DNA from: Taudactylus pleione
Taxonomy: Eukaryota; Chordata; Amphibia; Anura; Myobatrachidae
DNA length: 64,000 nucleotides
Direction: 5' to 3'
Assembly (NCBI GenBank): GCA_031769625.1
Contig: JAUIMM010000113.1
Coordinates: 11,376,001 to 11,440,000, forward strand
The notes beneath the pieces are model-generated. The model saw only the letters and a program-made list of their open reading frames with translations. It did no database searches and was not told where the DNA came from. The position numbers and the translations under genes are program-made. Positions 43,722 to 54,865 of this stretch are shown here, in pieces. Numbering within the stretch: the first letter of the stretch is position 1; every line of letters begins with the position of its first letter.

Positions 43722-44280
43722 TGTTACAGTGAGATGGATACTCAACATCTACAAGGCTGACTTTATTAACTCCTAGGAAAATTGCCATCACTGTGTTTAA
43801 AAATGTTAAAAAAAAATGCAGTATATATAAAACTGTAAACAATATATTCATTAAAATGAACTAACTGGATGTTTTATTTATTATTATAATGTTTTTACCT
43901 GAAAGAGAACATGTTTAAAAGAAATACTTGTATTATCTAATGAACTGTTACCCAGCTGAAATGAAATAAGTAAAAAACCTAATAAAACTGAGTAATTTAA
44001 GAAAGTTTGTTGTAATCACACTTTCCATTAAGTTTTCAAGAGATGAATTTTAAAAAAACCTGCATAATCTTTTTGTTCCCTTTGCTCAATTTAAACTGTC
44101 AAACATGCAGACAAGAAAAACCAGAGCAGCCAACACATTGTAAGATAATTCCATTTACAAAAGCAGAATACATACATCAAATGTTAGTACAAGAATCACT
44201 TCTGTCACTCTCCATTTTAAAGTTCATATTTTTAAGCTCTGATGTATCGGTAGTATATGGCAAATTGTACAGTATCAGAT
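43722..44280. other. Unassigned AT-rich DNA
   Basis: No gene or family recognised. Confidence 0.5.
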
Positions 44281-44309
44281 ATAGGGCCTGATTCAGACTT
44301 GGGAATAGA

Positions 44310-44908
44310 GGGCCTGATTCAGAGCCGCTCGTAAGCGGCTGCTCGTTCGCTCAGAGCGATGTTCGCACAACTGCGCATGCGTATGTGTCGTAATGCGCAT
44401 GCGCCAACCAGTCAGTGCGGTCGGAAATCGAGCACTCGCAAAATAGCGAGTGCCTGCTAATTTGAGTGACAGGATGCGGCGTTTGTGGGTGGTAACAGGG
44501 GAAGGTGCTTGAAAACGGGGAGTGGAGATCCGAACACAGGCGTGCCAAACGGTCAAAACGGGTGTTTTAAGGGTGTGCATAATTAACAAAGCAGCGTCAT
44601 CGGCCACGTCACTTGGTTGTCTCTTAGCCTGAACTGTTTGCATGATTGCGGTAGGAAAATCCTACCACAAGCACTGCGAGCAGTTCAGACGCCTTTCGAT
44701 GTACTCGATTAATCTAATAAATAGCGGAGATGACGTTGGATACGAGCGGCCAGGGGGCGTCTTTACAAAATAGCGAGCGCATGTTTTGTTCGCTCGCTCA
44801 GACATAGAGGCGTCAACAGACCGCAAAGAGTGAGCGCTCAATTTAAATAGCCGGCCCCTTTTTCTGAACGAGCGAGCGCAAATAGCGTCCAGCTCTGAAT
44901 CAGGCCCT
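44310..44908. mobile_element. MITE of the GGGCCTGATTCAG family nested in its own family
   Basis: Ends GGGCCTGATTCAGAGC and GCTCTGAATCAGGCCC. It lies in the left arm of the 44,284 element; the intact right arm (in complement GGGAATAGAGTGAGATATG) shows the uninterrupted sequence. Its own duplication is not cleanly resolved. The interior has GCGAGCGC and CGCTCGCTC hairpins. Confidence 0.85.
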
Positions 44909-45129
44909 GAGAGAGATATCTCTCTCAACTGATCATCTTGGTGAAACCATGCTGCACTGCAGGTGGGGCAGATTTAAAATGTGCAGAGAGATTTAGATTT
45001 GGGAGGAGTGTTTCCAAACTTACATACATCTAAATTGTAGAATAATAATAAAGCTGTGCAGTATTTGTGGGCTACAGGCAAAATCAGCCAGTATTTACCC
45101 CACATGTAAAAAAAATTATGTATTTACAC

Positions 45130-46649
45130 TAGGGATGTGCGCCGGACCATTTTTGCCGGATTTGGATTTGGTTCTAATTCGTCGTCTGGCTTTGGATTTG
45201 GATTTGGATTTGCCAAACTGCGGTGACTGGCTTTGGATTTGGATTTGGATTTTTTTACAAAAATTGACAAAAAAAGCTAAAATCACATAAATTGGTCTTT
45301 TTTTTCTTCCTAGAGTATTATTAACCTCAATAACATTAATTTCCAGTCAATTTAGACAATATCACAGCTTATAATATTGTTTTCAACATTATTGGCCAAA
45401 GGTTGCAGTGAGCTGACTGGTTACTAAGCGGCAAAGCAGCGGCACAACGACACAGACACCACAGTATAAGGCACATCTATGACACATTGCCATACAGCAG
45501 TGGCAGAAATGAAAAGTAGTGCACCCACCCAGTGGGGTACGGCCAGCAGAATCACAGTACTTGTTTACATAGTGGGCTACGGCCCTAGGAGTCACAGTGC
45601 ACAATCTTATTCACATTACACCACACATAGTGCCCCTGATTCACATTACACCATAAAGTAGTGTCTCTTATTTATGTTACGACACACAGTAGTGCCCCTT
45701 TTACACAATGCCCACAGTAGTGACCCTTTTACACAATGCCCACAGTAGTGACCCTTTTACACAATGCCCACAGTAGCGGTGTCCCTTACACAATGCCCCC
45801 AGCAGTGGTGCCCCCTATGCAGTCCCCTTAGTAGTAGGGTCCACTATGCAGTGCCCCCAGTAGAATGCCCCCCAATAGTATGCCCCCCATTAGCAGGCCC
45901 CCCCAGTAGTATGCCCCCCATTAGCATGCCACCCAGTAGTATGCCCCCCATTAGCAGCCCCCCCAGTAGTATGCCCCCCATTAGCAGGCCCCCCAGTAGT
46001 ATGCCCCCCATTAGCATGCCACCCAGTAGTATGCCCCCCAGTAGTATGGCCCCCCCAGTAGTAGGCTGCCCCAGTAGCAGCCCCCCCCAGTAGTAGGCTG
46101 CCCCAGTAGTAGCCCCCCTTGTAGTATGGGCCCCCCCTGTAGTATGGCCCACCCTGTAGTAGGCTGCCCCAGTAGCAGGCCCCCCCCAGTAGTAGTAAGC
46201 CCCCCCAGTAGTATGCCCCCCCCAGTAGTATGGCCCCCCCAGTAGCAGGCCCCTCAGTAGTATGGCCCCCCCAGTAGCAGACCCCCCCAGTAGTATAGCC
46301 CCCCCAGTAGCAGGCCCCTCAGTAGTATGGCCCCCCCGGTAGTATAGCCCCCCCAGTAGCAGACCCCCCAGTAGTGCAGACCCCCCAGTAGTATGGCCCC
46401 CCCCACACCCCGCTGGCGGCTGTGTGTTTGTGTCTGTGTAGGGCAGACCGCTATCACAGCGTTCTGCCCTACACAATAGGAGCCCTGATGTCGGATTCTC
46501 TAGTGAGAATCCGACATCAGGCGGCCACCGTTCGGCCCCGAATGGGGATCCGAGTCAGGCGGTGAACACCCGAACAGGGTTCGGGTGGACTCGGATCCCC
46601 AATGTTCGGAGCGGTTCGGATTCCACAGAATCCGAACCGCTCATCTCTA
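45130..46649 (-). mobile_element. hAT element with perfect 8-bp duplication, 1.5 kb
   Basis: Left end TAGGGATGTGCGCCGGACC (the family 3' end) and right end GGTTCGGATTCTG in complement after TAGAGATGAGC (the 5' end). Flanks ATTTACAC at 45,122-45,129 and 46,650-46,657 are identical. It has no transposase. The interior is mostly a minisatellite plus hairpins near 46,440-46,640. Confidence 0.95.
45690..46400. repeat. CCCAGTAGTATGCCCC minisatellite
   Basis: Three 24-bp ACACAATGCCCACAGTAGTG units are followed by dozens of 15-16 bp units of the form CCCCAGTAGTATG and CCCCATTAGCAGG. They force a 210-codon open frame of Gly/Leu/Tyr/Thr repeats on the minus strand that is not a gene. Confidence 0.93.
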
Positions 46650-46861
46650 ATTTACACCCCTTGCATTGCAATATGGTTTGTTCAGGTTCACAGTTGAGAG
46701 ACATATCTCACTCTATTCCCAACTCTGAATCAGGCCCATAGTCAGTGCTGGTTCAGCACTCGCCGCCCCCACCTCCCGCACAAGTGATGCCATGACAATG
46801 CTGGAGGACCTGCTGAGGAGCAGGATGGTGGCTCTTTTTGCAGTGGGTGCCTAGGCACTCT

Positions 46862-47410
46862 GGGCCTCCTTCAGACCCGCTCGCGAGCGCAGGATGCTCG
46901 CAAGCGGGTCGATGGTACCCATATGCGCATGCGCATGATGGAGGGAGCTCCATTGTGTGCATGTGCGAGACCCGGATAGCGACAGCCAAGCTGTCGCTCC
47001 GGGTCTCGCACCAAAGGGGGCATGCTGTCGATGGTGAGTGACAGCATGCCAACTTTGGTGGGCGTGCCGGGGGCGTGGCTGCCAGACGGAGGTGTTCCCA
47101 TGGGAACGCCTACCGTCTGGGGCCGGCCCCACTTACATCACTAGTTATGTCAGTGGGAGTGATTTTGGCTCTGATAGAGCCAAAATCACTCCAGGGCTTG
47201 CGGCAGCGAGACCCTACCGCAGGGTCTTGTCGCAAGCCCGATGGTCGCGATGGTCTTGACCATCGCGACCATCATCATGGACGCTCACATAAGCTGTGGG
47301 TGGTAACCCACAGCTATGCGAGCGTCCCAAAGGCCGCTCCAAATTTAAATAGGACGGCCCTGATTCAGAGCGAGCGCTCTGGTCAAAGCGTCCGGCTCTG
47401 AATCAGGGCC
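46862..47410. mobile_element. 3-bp-TSD MITE (GGGCCTGATTCAG family), copy C
   Basis: Ends GGGCCTCCTTCAGACCCG and CTCTGAATCAGGGCC with TCT on both sides (46,859-46,861 and 47,411-47,413). The interior is colinear with the copy at 24,677-25,185, including CCAAAGGGGGCATGCTGTCG and GTGATTTTGGCTCTGATAGA. Confidence 0.88.
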
Positions 47411-47574
47411 TCTGACCGGTCTGCAGCTACGTAATCACATACGCAGCAAGCTGTAAAGCACTGTGTGTTCTGACACTACTTAGTCATATAGTCAGATGTT
47501 CTGACAGGCATCACCCAAATAATACCAAATACAATAAAACAAATAAATTAAAAAGGGGCTGTGTAGTGTCTTGG

Positions 47575-47751
47575 GGGTATATTTAGTAAAGTGCGGGTTT
47601 TTAGAAGTGGAGATGTTGCCCATAGCAACCAATCAGATTCTACTTAACATTTATCTAGCACTTCTTAGAATATAATAGCTAGAATCTGATTGGTTGCTAT
47701 GGGCAACATCTCCACTTCTAAAAACCCGCACTTTAGTAAATATACCCCTTG
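47575..47751. mobile_element. Palindromic MITE, third family member
   Basis: GGGGGTATATTTAGTAAAGT and its inverse ACTTTAGTAAATATACCCC bound arms with GGAGATGTTGCCCATAGCAA and AACCAATCAGATTCT. The arms are nearly perfect, so this is a younger copy than 10,308 or 31,935. Confidence 0.85.
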
Positions 47752-47895
47752 CAATCTAGAAGAATAAGGGACTTCCCAAAAAGTTTCAAGGGGTTAAAGA
47801 GATTGGTTTGTGTGTGTTTCTCCGGTGCTAGATGGATATGATATATATATTTCTTTATATATTATAAGATAAATTAGTTAGACAACGTGCGAGCC

Positions 47896-49774
47896 CTAAT
47901 ACAACATTTTGTAGGCTCTAATTGTTGTCAGAATTATTCCCATATAGTGAAGATCTAATCTCGTACTCATATGATAATGGGAAATCGATGTTTTGGATTG
48001 GTGCATCTCACAAACTGCAAACATCAAATAAGGCAGGAGTAGATCCCAATCTCGCTTTTCTGGTGACACCGCCCTCTTTATCATCTGTTCAAGGGTCTGG
48101 TTAAAGCGCTCCACTAGGCCATCCATTTGCGGTTGATAAACTGAGGTGGTATTCCTATCTACCCTTAACAGTCGGCACAAATCTTTCATCAATTTAGATA
48201 CAAAAGGGGTACCTTGATCTGTCAGAACCAGACGAGTATATAGCATCAATAACTCCCGGACAATACTGCTAGATTTCATGTTACGTAGCGGGATGGCCTC
48301 CGGGTACCTTGTGGCATAATCTACTACCATTAATATGTATTGATGCCCACAGGGAGGGGAACCAAGGGTGCCCGAAACCCTGGCTGGGGTGCTGCCTTCT
48401 GACACACTGAACATTCCTGACAATACTTTTTTACTGCTGCATGAATGCCGGGCCAGAAGAATCTTAACTGAATACACTGGAGAGTTTTCTCCTCCCCCAA
48501 ATGGCCACCTCACAGGTGTGTATGAGCTACCCTCAACACCAACTGCTAGGGTTTCCGGGGAACCAACAATTGGTCTACTCTCTTACCCTGCAAATATGTT
48601 ACATGATATAACAAATAATTTTTCAATGCAAAGTATGGTACACCTTCTGCTGATAAAGCTGTGATTACTCTACCATTTATCTCTACAACATTTTCAAATG
48701 CATGTATTAAGTTTCCATCATTCTGTTGGTCTTGGCCAAAGTCCTGCAAAGACACTTCCTTGCCAATGGGAACCCACTGTACCTCGGTCTCACTCTCCTC
48801 CTGCTGCTCACTGGCCAAGGAGGGTGTTATAGCCTCCAAACTTTGGGACACAGCAGAGCTTGGATCTTGGGACACCTCTGATGTGGACCATCTGCTGTCA
48901 TCATACCAAGTAACTACCTCTTGTAATAATGGAAAGACCTGACCTAGGATCAATGGGTAGGGAGGTCTGGTGGATACTGAGGCAACCACCTTCAGAGATC
49001 ACCCTTTTATCACTATCGGGAGGTGCACTCAGGGGCATTCTTCTACATCCCCATGTACACATATAATCTTTACCAGGGGTAGCACCTGATCAGCCCCAGG
49101 TGGAACCAGGTTGGCAGAGATGATGGTTAATTTGCTGTCAGAATCCACTAAGGCCCAGACCTCCTGGTCTTCCACTCGCATCATCAAATGAAACAAGGAG
49201 GTTTGCACCAGAATAGTGCTTCCAGCAACCATGCTGACCACTGATCGAGTTGTTTTTCCAGCACTGCAGTCTATTGGCTCGCCCTGCTTTGGGCAGTTCA
49301 GGCACAAATGACCAAGCTTGCCGCAGTCAAAATACATAGCTGGGGGTGGATTGTTGGCTTTAACAACTGAGACCTAGGTTGTAGGCTTGTGTACTGGCTG
49401 GAACCTCTGCTTGGCTTTATTCAACTTCCCAAGAGTCAGGTACTGTTCAATCACCACCGCTAACTCCTCAAATGTTTGAGGATCAGCCTGTGGGGCCCAC
49501 TGTTGCACCACACGGTCTAGTACTCACACAGCATGGTCCATAGCCAGCACCTCTTCTATACTCTGAGCAGAGTTTTTATCTGGCTGCAACCATGCCTTAC
49601 TCAGCCTGGCTAATTTGGCCAGCTGGATCCTTGGAGGCTCAGACGAGTTCAGTGGCCATTCCTGAAACTCCTGAGCTTTGCTAGGGCCAGTCACTCCAAC
49701 CCTGCTGAGTATTGCCTTTTTCAGACCTGCTGCCCTGCAACCAATTCAGCAAACACTTTAATATTTTCCTCCAT
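47896..49774 (-). pseudogene. Gmr1-like Ty3/gypsy gag-protease-integrase remnant
   Basis: The minus strand reads in order: a gag start (MEENIKVFAELVAGQQ, ATG at the complement of 49,772-49,774); a SCAN-like helical segment (LAKLARLSKAWLQPDK ... QTFEELAVVIEQYL, about 49,440-49,650); a CCHC knuckle CGKLGHLCLNC (about 49,290-49,330); a protease-like VWALVDSDSKLTIIS (about 49,120-49,165) and YPLILGQVFPLLQE; then an LLYHVTYLQGKRVDQLLVPRKP pre-integrase region; then integrase with VVDYATRYPEA, LTDQGT and GLVERFN, a D-35-E spacing between the last two. No reverse transcriptase lies between protease and integrase, the order of Gmr1-type gypsy elements. Stops, frameshifts and a missing RT end show it is dead. 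Confidence 0.85.
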
Positions 49775-50770
49775 ATTACTCTACTTGTTTACTTTCTGGA
49801 CAAAAATAGCAGGCTTAATAAACTCTCTTGCAAGCCAGATTCCCAGCAATCTATATCAGCTGGCTTCCCTTAAAACTGCACTTCCCTTAAAACTGCACTA
49901 CATTCCCTGGGCTCCAGCCCCATATACAGGAATTAAGCAGTTTTATATTGTGCACAATTTGCATATACACATGGACAGATTATCACTGTGTACAACTGCT
50001 GTTTTATGGCTGGCCTGCCACACTCGCCTACCCAGCTGCTAGTAATGCGACTCAGACTCATCAAGCCACTGCCCAGTGGGTAGCGTCCTGCAATGTGTCT
50101 CACTGCCGCTGTGGGTGGATCTGGTCACTGTATCTGGGCTATTGCTGTGTAGTACCATATGCCATATCTTGGGATAGATGGAAGCACTTTTACACAGCAA
50201 CCAATTGGTAGCACACCAGTTCAGGTCTTGGTACAGATTGTCTCAGATAGTTTAATTTGCAGCATGAAAAGCCTAGCCTATCCGAGACTAGCTAAACAAA
50301 ATGATTCCCACTTTCAGATTGCAGAATGGAGGGACCTAACATTCCTCTAACAAAACAACAGTATTAGCACAGTACTTATAACCAGTAATCACAATGTCTC
50401 TAAGCAGGCCTTCAGCCTGTTCCCCAGGTAGTGAGAGACTGAGACTAGCAACTGACACACCTTATATCAGCCTCTCACAGGTGCTCTGACAATCAAGGTT
50501 ACCAATTAGCTACAGTCCACCATACAGAAACCAGGAACCTAGGGTACACACAGTTCCTATTTACAACTTGTCCGATGCTTTATCACATATCCTCACCTCC
50601 TATTTATACCTGTGGGACAGAACACCTGTGGATCCTAAACAAAGATACTGGACAAAGTATTGGCCAGTTGACTTCCTGGCCTATGTTCTACTGAGAATTA
50701 ATATTTTTGCAACGCCAACTACTAATACCACACACAGTTCCCATTTACAACTATTCCTGTATTTTTATCA
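49775..50770. other. Probable 5' leader or LTR side of the gypsy remnant, unassigned
   Basis: This lies upstream of gag on the minus strand. ACACAGTTCCYATTTACAACT occurs twice (about 50,548 and 50,735). I could not define LTR edges or a primer-binding site. Confidence 0.4.
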
Positions 50771-50773
50771 CAA

Positions 50774-50794
50774 TATATATATAAATATATATAT

Positions 50795-50879
<85 letters not shown>
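50774..50879. repeat. (TA)n microsatellite
   Basis: About 100 bp of interrupted TA dinucleotides; open frames over it are artefacts. Confidence 0.95.
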
Positions 50880-50882
<3 letters not shown>

Positions 50883-51898
50883 TAATTGCAGAGCTGTTTA
50901 TTATTATAGCCAAAACTGGCAATTTGCTCTGATAAGACTATTGTAGTTTCCTGTTATCATTTAGCAATAGAAATCTGGAAAACAGCAGAAAATAACAAAT
51001 ATCCATACGGCTATAGTTTGAGCTTGAAATCCATATAGCAGGTCTGCTAGGGGATAACAAATCAAATTGGATCTCCAAAATCTGTGATCCAAGTATAAAG
51101 GAAATGTCATAATTTATTTTCTTATGACATCATATTTCAGGATGCATTTAAGCTAAAGAAAAAAGGTCCGAAGTGTCATAAATTTTACTTTTATCCACTT
51201 GATGTACTGTTAAGATACTGGTGACTATTACAAAATGCTCCAAGCACTTATATTTTATACCAATCCCTGCACTTACAATTGTCTATAAATAGGATTTCTT
51301 TACTGCTCTATTGTTGTACAATCATGTAGCAGATAACAAATCAACATCTTTAATTGAAAAGTGTAGTAATCCTTTGCCTATCTTGGCATGTTACAGTCTG
51401 ACGGGCAGCTGTAAATATTGTGTGTTACTAGAATCAATTATCTCAAAGTTAGCCCTAAATCCATACAATGTATGCAGAATAGACACATTCATTGCATTGT
51501 CTGGTAAATTAGTGTCAAAAGGGCAGGGAAGTGAGACATTCAATGGAGGAATTAAAAATAGAAATACAATAACCTTACACAGATAATAGAGATACAATTC
51601 ATACTGTACTCTGGAGACGTGCAATTTCTGTTGACTTTCTTGGTCTTGTAATTTAAACCACAATTATAAACAATTTCTTTTCCAGTGCCTGTTCTACAAT
51701 GCTCGTCAAAGACTGACAGATCCTTGAATTATTGTAATCAATAGATACCGTAAACAGAGCTTTCTGTGGAAAGGATCAGCATTTCTAGCTGAAAATTCAG
51801 CACTTAGAAGTACATTCTATTGGTATAGTCTCTGTAAAGTAACATATTTTTAAAGTGACAAAGGTCACTTTACTTAACGAGATGGGGGAGATATCCAA
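50880..51898. other. Unassigned AT-rich DNA
   Basis: No gene or family recognised. Confidence 0.5.
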
Positions 51899-52195
51899 GT
51901 TAATGGCATGATCACTGTAGTTGAGAATATACAGTATATTTGAAAAGCCTGCAATGGGTGAGAGGTCATCTTTCTCAAGTGGTGTTTATTTAGTGCCTAT
52001 AGAAAATCATCATACCCTAGAAAATAAATCCTAACCTTTTGTCACATCACACCCTAGAAAATAAAATAAATTAAATAAAACTTTTTTCCGGCTTTATAAC
52101 CCTTAATATGAAAGCACAAATAACATTTACAGAAATCTTGACATATAATCTAATCACTAAAATACCTGCTATGGTTAGCAAACCTACCCTTAGAG

Positions 52196-52500
52196 TAGAG
52201 ATGTGCACTGAGCTCCGTGTTTTGGTTTGGGATCCGGCATGATCTTCATGTTTTGGTTTTGGATCTGGATTTATTTTTTTAAATAAATTCCAAAAAGTTT
52301 TTAAAAACAGTTAAAATCTTGTGATTTTTGCAATCCAAAACCCAAACTTCGGATTTAAATTCTGAACTGTTGGAATACTAGAACCATGACTCAGATTTAT
52401 CTGGATCTCCTCAGGAGATTAGAACCGCGACTCGGATCTGTCCGGATTCATGAGATTCGGGTGGATTTGGATTTCTGGAGAGCCGAACCGCACATCTCTA
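52196..52500 (-). mobile_element. hAT MITE of the copy 1/copy 2 family, 305 bp
   Basis: Left end TAGAGATGTGCACTGAG and right end CCGAACCGCACATCTCTA, with a subterminal CATGTTTTGGTTTTGGATC region. Flanking 8-mers no longer agree. Related to 37,978-38,324. Confidence 0.75.
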
Positions 52501-52639
52501 CTTTTGGAGTAACCATTATGAACTTGCTCAGGTACAACAATGACGTTCCAGATCACACAACAGGCTTTCTGGCCACCCCCTGACATCAATTGTTGAGATT
52601 TCGATTATTTCAGGATTTTACTGACTATTCCTTGAGGAT

Positions 52640-52830
52640 TCCACTACTAGAAGTTCATGGCAATGAAAAGAATTCACCATGGTTGCAAAAGTGCTTTCAA
52701 AAGTTCTCTGGAATAAAGATGTGGAAAGGCATATGTTAGGAGAAGGACACAAAAAGATTTTAAAGGCTTTTACTCTCCCCCTACTGTTTAATGCATTATT
52801 AAGATGTGGAAAGAGTATGGCATTGCCAAT
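52640..52830 (+). pseudogene. Tc1-like transposase N-terminal remnant
   Basis: The reading GEGHKKILKA, followed in another frame by STV-stop-like and IIKMWKEYGIA, matches the helix-turn-helix region of Tc1/mariner transposases (pattern GHKKISKAL ... STV ... IIKKWKEYG). It contains a stop and a frameshift. Too short to assign further. Confidence 0.6.
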
Positions 52831-53032
52831 ATCAAAGTTAATGGCATGATCACTGTAGATGAGAATATCTGTATTAGAAAAGCTTGCAATGTATAAAGGA
52901 TCATTTTTTTCAAGCTGTGTTTCTATAGTACCTATTGAAAATCATTATACCCTGTTAAAATCCTTACCTTTTGTCACATCCCATCCTGGAAATACTGACT
53001 TTGTCCAATTCAGAATTACATTTTTGTATCCA

Positions 53033-53382
53033 AATTATTTATTTATTTATTATTACCAGTTATTTATATAGCACACACATATTCGGCAGCGCTTTACAGA
53101 ATATTTGACCATTCACATCAGTCCCTGCCCCAGAAGAGCTTACAATCTATATTCCCTATGACATGCACACACACAGACGCACTAGGGTTAATTTTGTAGG
53201 GAGCCAATTAACCTACCAGTATATTTTTGGAGTGTGGGAGGAAACCGGAGCACTCGGAGGAAACCCACGCAGCACAGGGAGAATATACAACTCCACACAG
53301 TTAGAGCCATGGTGGGAATCGAACCCACAACCTCAGTGCTGTGAGGCAGTAATGCTAACCATTACACCGTCAGTGCTGCCTC
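53033..53382 (-). repeat. tRNA-headed SINE with L2-type tail (better promoter)
   Basis: On the minus strand the head carries GTGTAATGGTTAGCA (A-box region) and an intact B box GGTTCGATTCC (complement of 53,315-53,325). The body includes GGTTTCCTCCGAGTG and the tail GATTGTAAGCTCTTCTGGGG and GTAAAGCGCTGCC...CTATATAAATAACTGG, ending in AATAAATAAATAA at about 53,033. Same family as 40,535-40,865. Confidence 0.9.
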
Positions 53383-53437
53383 TAATTAGATATAGAGTAG
53401 ATCAAGTAGGTTGATCAGTGCAGGCAAATAGGTCAGT

Positions 53438-53920
53438 GGGCCTGATTCAGCATGGATCGCAATTGCAACAGCGCATGCAGATCAGCTGACGGTGCGTACT
53501 GCGCATGCGTATGAACCGCAGTGGGCGTGCACAGGACAGCATTGTGATTGCACTGCGTTCACGCGCGCAGAAACGTCAGAGTTTGTGGGTGGCTACAAAG
53601 GAAGTGGTTGGAGAAACGCAGACGTGCTTGTCTAATTGACCGCCATTGCATGGGTGTGGAAAAATTAGCCACTGCGACGGCATACGCAGCTTGAGTACTC
53701 ACTGCGTGTGACGAGACTTGCAGTTTCTGAGACAGGTCAGAGCTGCTGTAACTCTGCGTGAAGGGCTGATGTTACTCGGTGTTACCGGTGAGTATGGATG
53801 TGAGAAAGCAGTAGTCTCTATGTTGGCTGAGTGGTTGCAAACATTAGTATATTTTTGCAGCAGAACTGTGTGCGTAATCACAGCTGCGATTGCAATAGCG
53901 ATCCGTAATGAATCGGGCCC
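53438..53920. mobile_element. 3-bp-TSD-like MITE, copy D
   Basis: Ends GGGCCTGATTCAGCATGG and ATGAATCGGGCCC with flanks AGT and AGA (two of three bases). Inner GCGATTGCAATAG/CGCAATTGCAAC words are inverted. More divergent than copies A-C. Confidence 0.7.
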
Positions 53921-54213
53921 AGAGACTGCAGGCAGATCCTATGCTGCTTCATTGGGGCAGTTTTCCCATTATTGCAATCATTGTTCAACCTCACTCTCGA
54001 CCAGTTTTGATTAATACGTGATTATTCAGGGGTTGGTTGAGATTTCTGGTAATTCTGTGCATATTAAATTGGCTACAAATCATTGTTGCTGTGAGCAGCT
54101 TTATAGCTTTATAGATGGTGTGTTTTTTTCCTTTATTATCCAGTAAATGTTCCAATCAGTATATGCTGCTATGAATACGGTATATAGTGCAATGAATATA
54201 GTATACAGTATAT

Positions 54214-54312
54214 GGATAGGCAAGACCTCTGCTACTCTCACTGATGACACTTCAAAAATATGTAGTATAGTTATAGTGCCGCCAGTGAAAGTAGCAGAGG
54301 TCTTGCCTATCC
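54214..54312. repeat. 30-bp inverted arms
   Basis: GGATAGGCAAGACCTCTGCT... (54,214-54,243) is inverted with one mismatch at 54,283-54,312, enclosing about 40 bp. It is probably a decayed MITE. Confidence 0.75.
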
Positions 54313-54865
54313 TTAAGATGGGTACAGTAATCACCGGAACGATCCGTTGCTCTTGCGATGGGTTGATACAATGTAACGATATATTGTGTCCGTGTACACA
54401 CTGTACGATCTGCTGTACAATGACACAATATATTGTTATATTGTTACAGTATTAATGTTAGAGCACCACGTCATGCGTCGCATCATTTCATCTGATATAC
54501 AGTACATCAGATAGTAAGGTGCAACCAAATAAGTCATAAAACTATGAATAGGGTGTGCACACTATACTACGATGGTCATTGCAATCCATCGCTGATCGCA
54601 AGATTGGGCAATATTTTATATAGTATGCATCTACTTTTATGTATGTATGTATGTATATATATATATATATATATATTATTATTATTATCCTTTATTTATA
54701 TGGGGCCACAAGTGTTTCGCAGCACCTTACATAGTATATAAAATTAGTAAGTGAACAAGAAACAAGTAACTTACAGTACACTACAGTGCAGGACAAGGAC
54801 ACGTTTTATAAACATTGCTACAATAGCGATTAAAGTACTCACAATAAGCAGCACGGAGTTGGCAG

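Larger units (their letters stand above)
44284..46737. mobile_element. 3-bp-TSD palindromic element, host of two later insertions
   Basis: Ends GGGCCTGATTCAGACTTGGG and CCCAACTCTGAATCAGGCCC with ATA on both sides (44,281-44,283 and 46,738-46,740). Its arms continue with GGAATAGAG and AGAGATATCTCTCTCAACTG on the left, and the matching inverse on the right. A MITE splits the left arm and a 1.5-kb hAT element sits further in. Confidence 0.88.
51899..52985 (+). repeat. Two direct copies of a roughly 150-bp sequence
   Basis: The copies at about 51,899-52,050 and 52,832-52,985 share GTTAATGGCATGATCACTGTAG, AAAATCATYATACCCT and CCTTACCTTTTGTCACATC-type words in the same order and orientation, about 930 bp apart. 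The words resemble non-coding parts of Tc1-like transposons, and a transposase fragment lies just before the second copy. Confidence 0.6.

Noticed and set aside
45844..46476. 210-codon Gly/Leu/Tyr/Thr-rich open frame on the minus strand
   Set aside because: It lies wholly in a 15-16 bp minisatellite inside a hAT element; repeat composition keeps the frame open.
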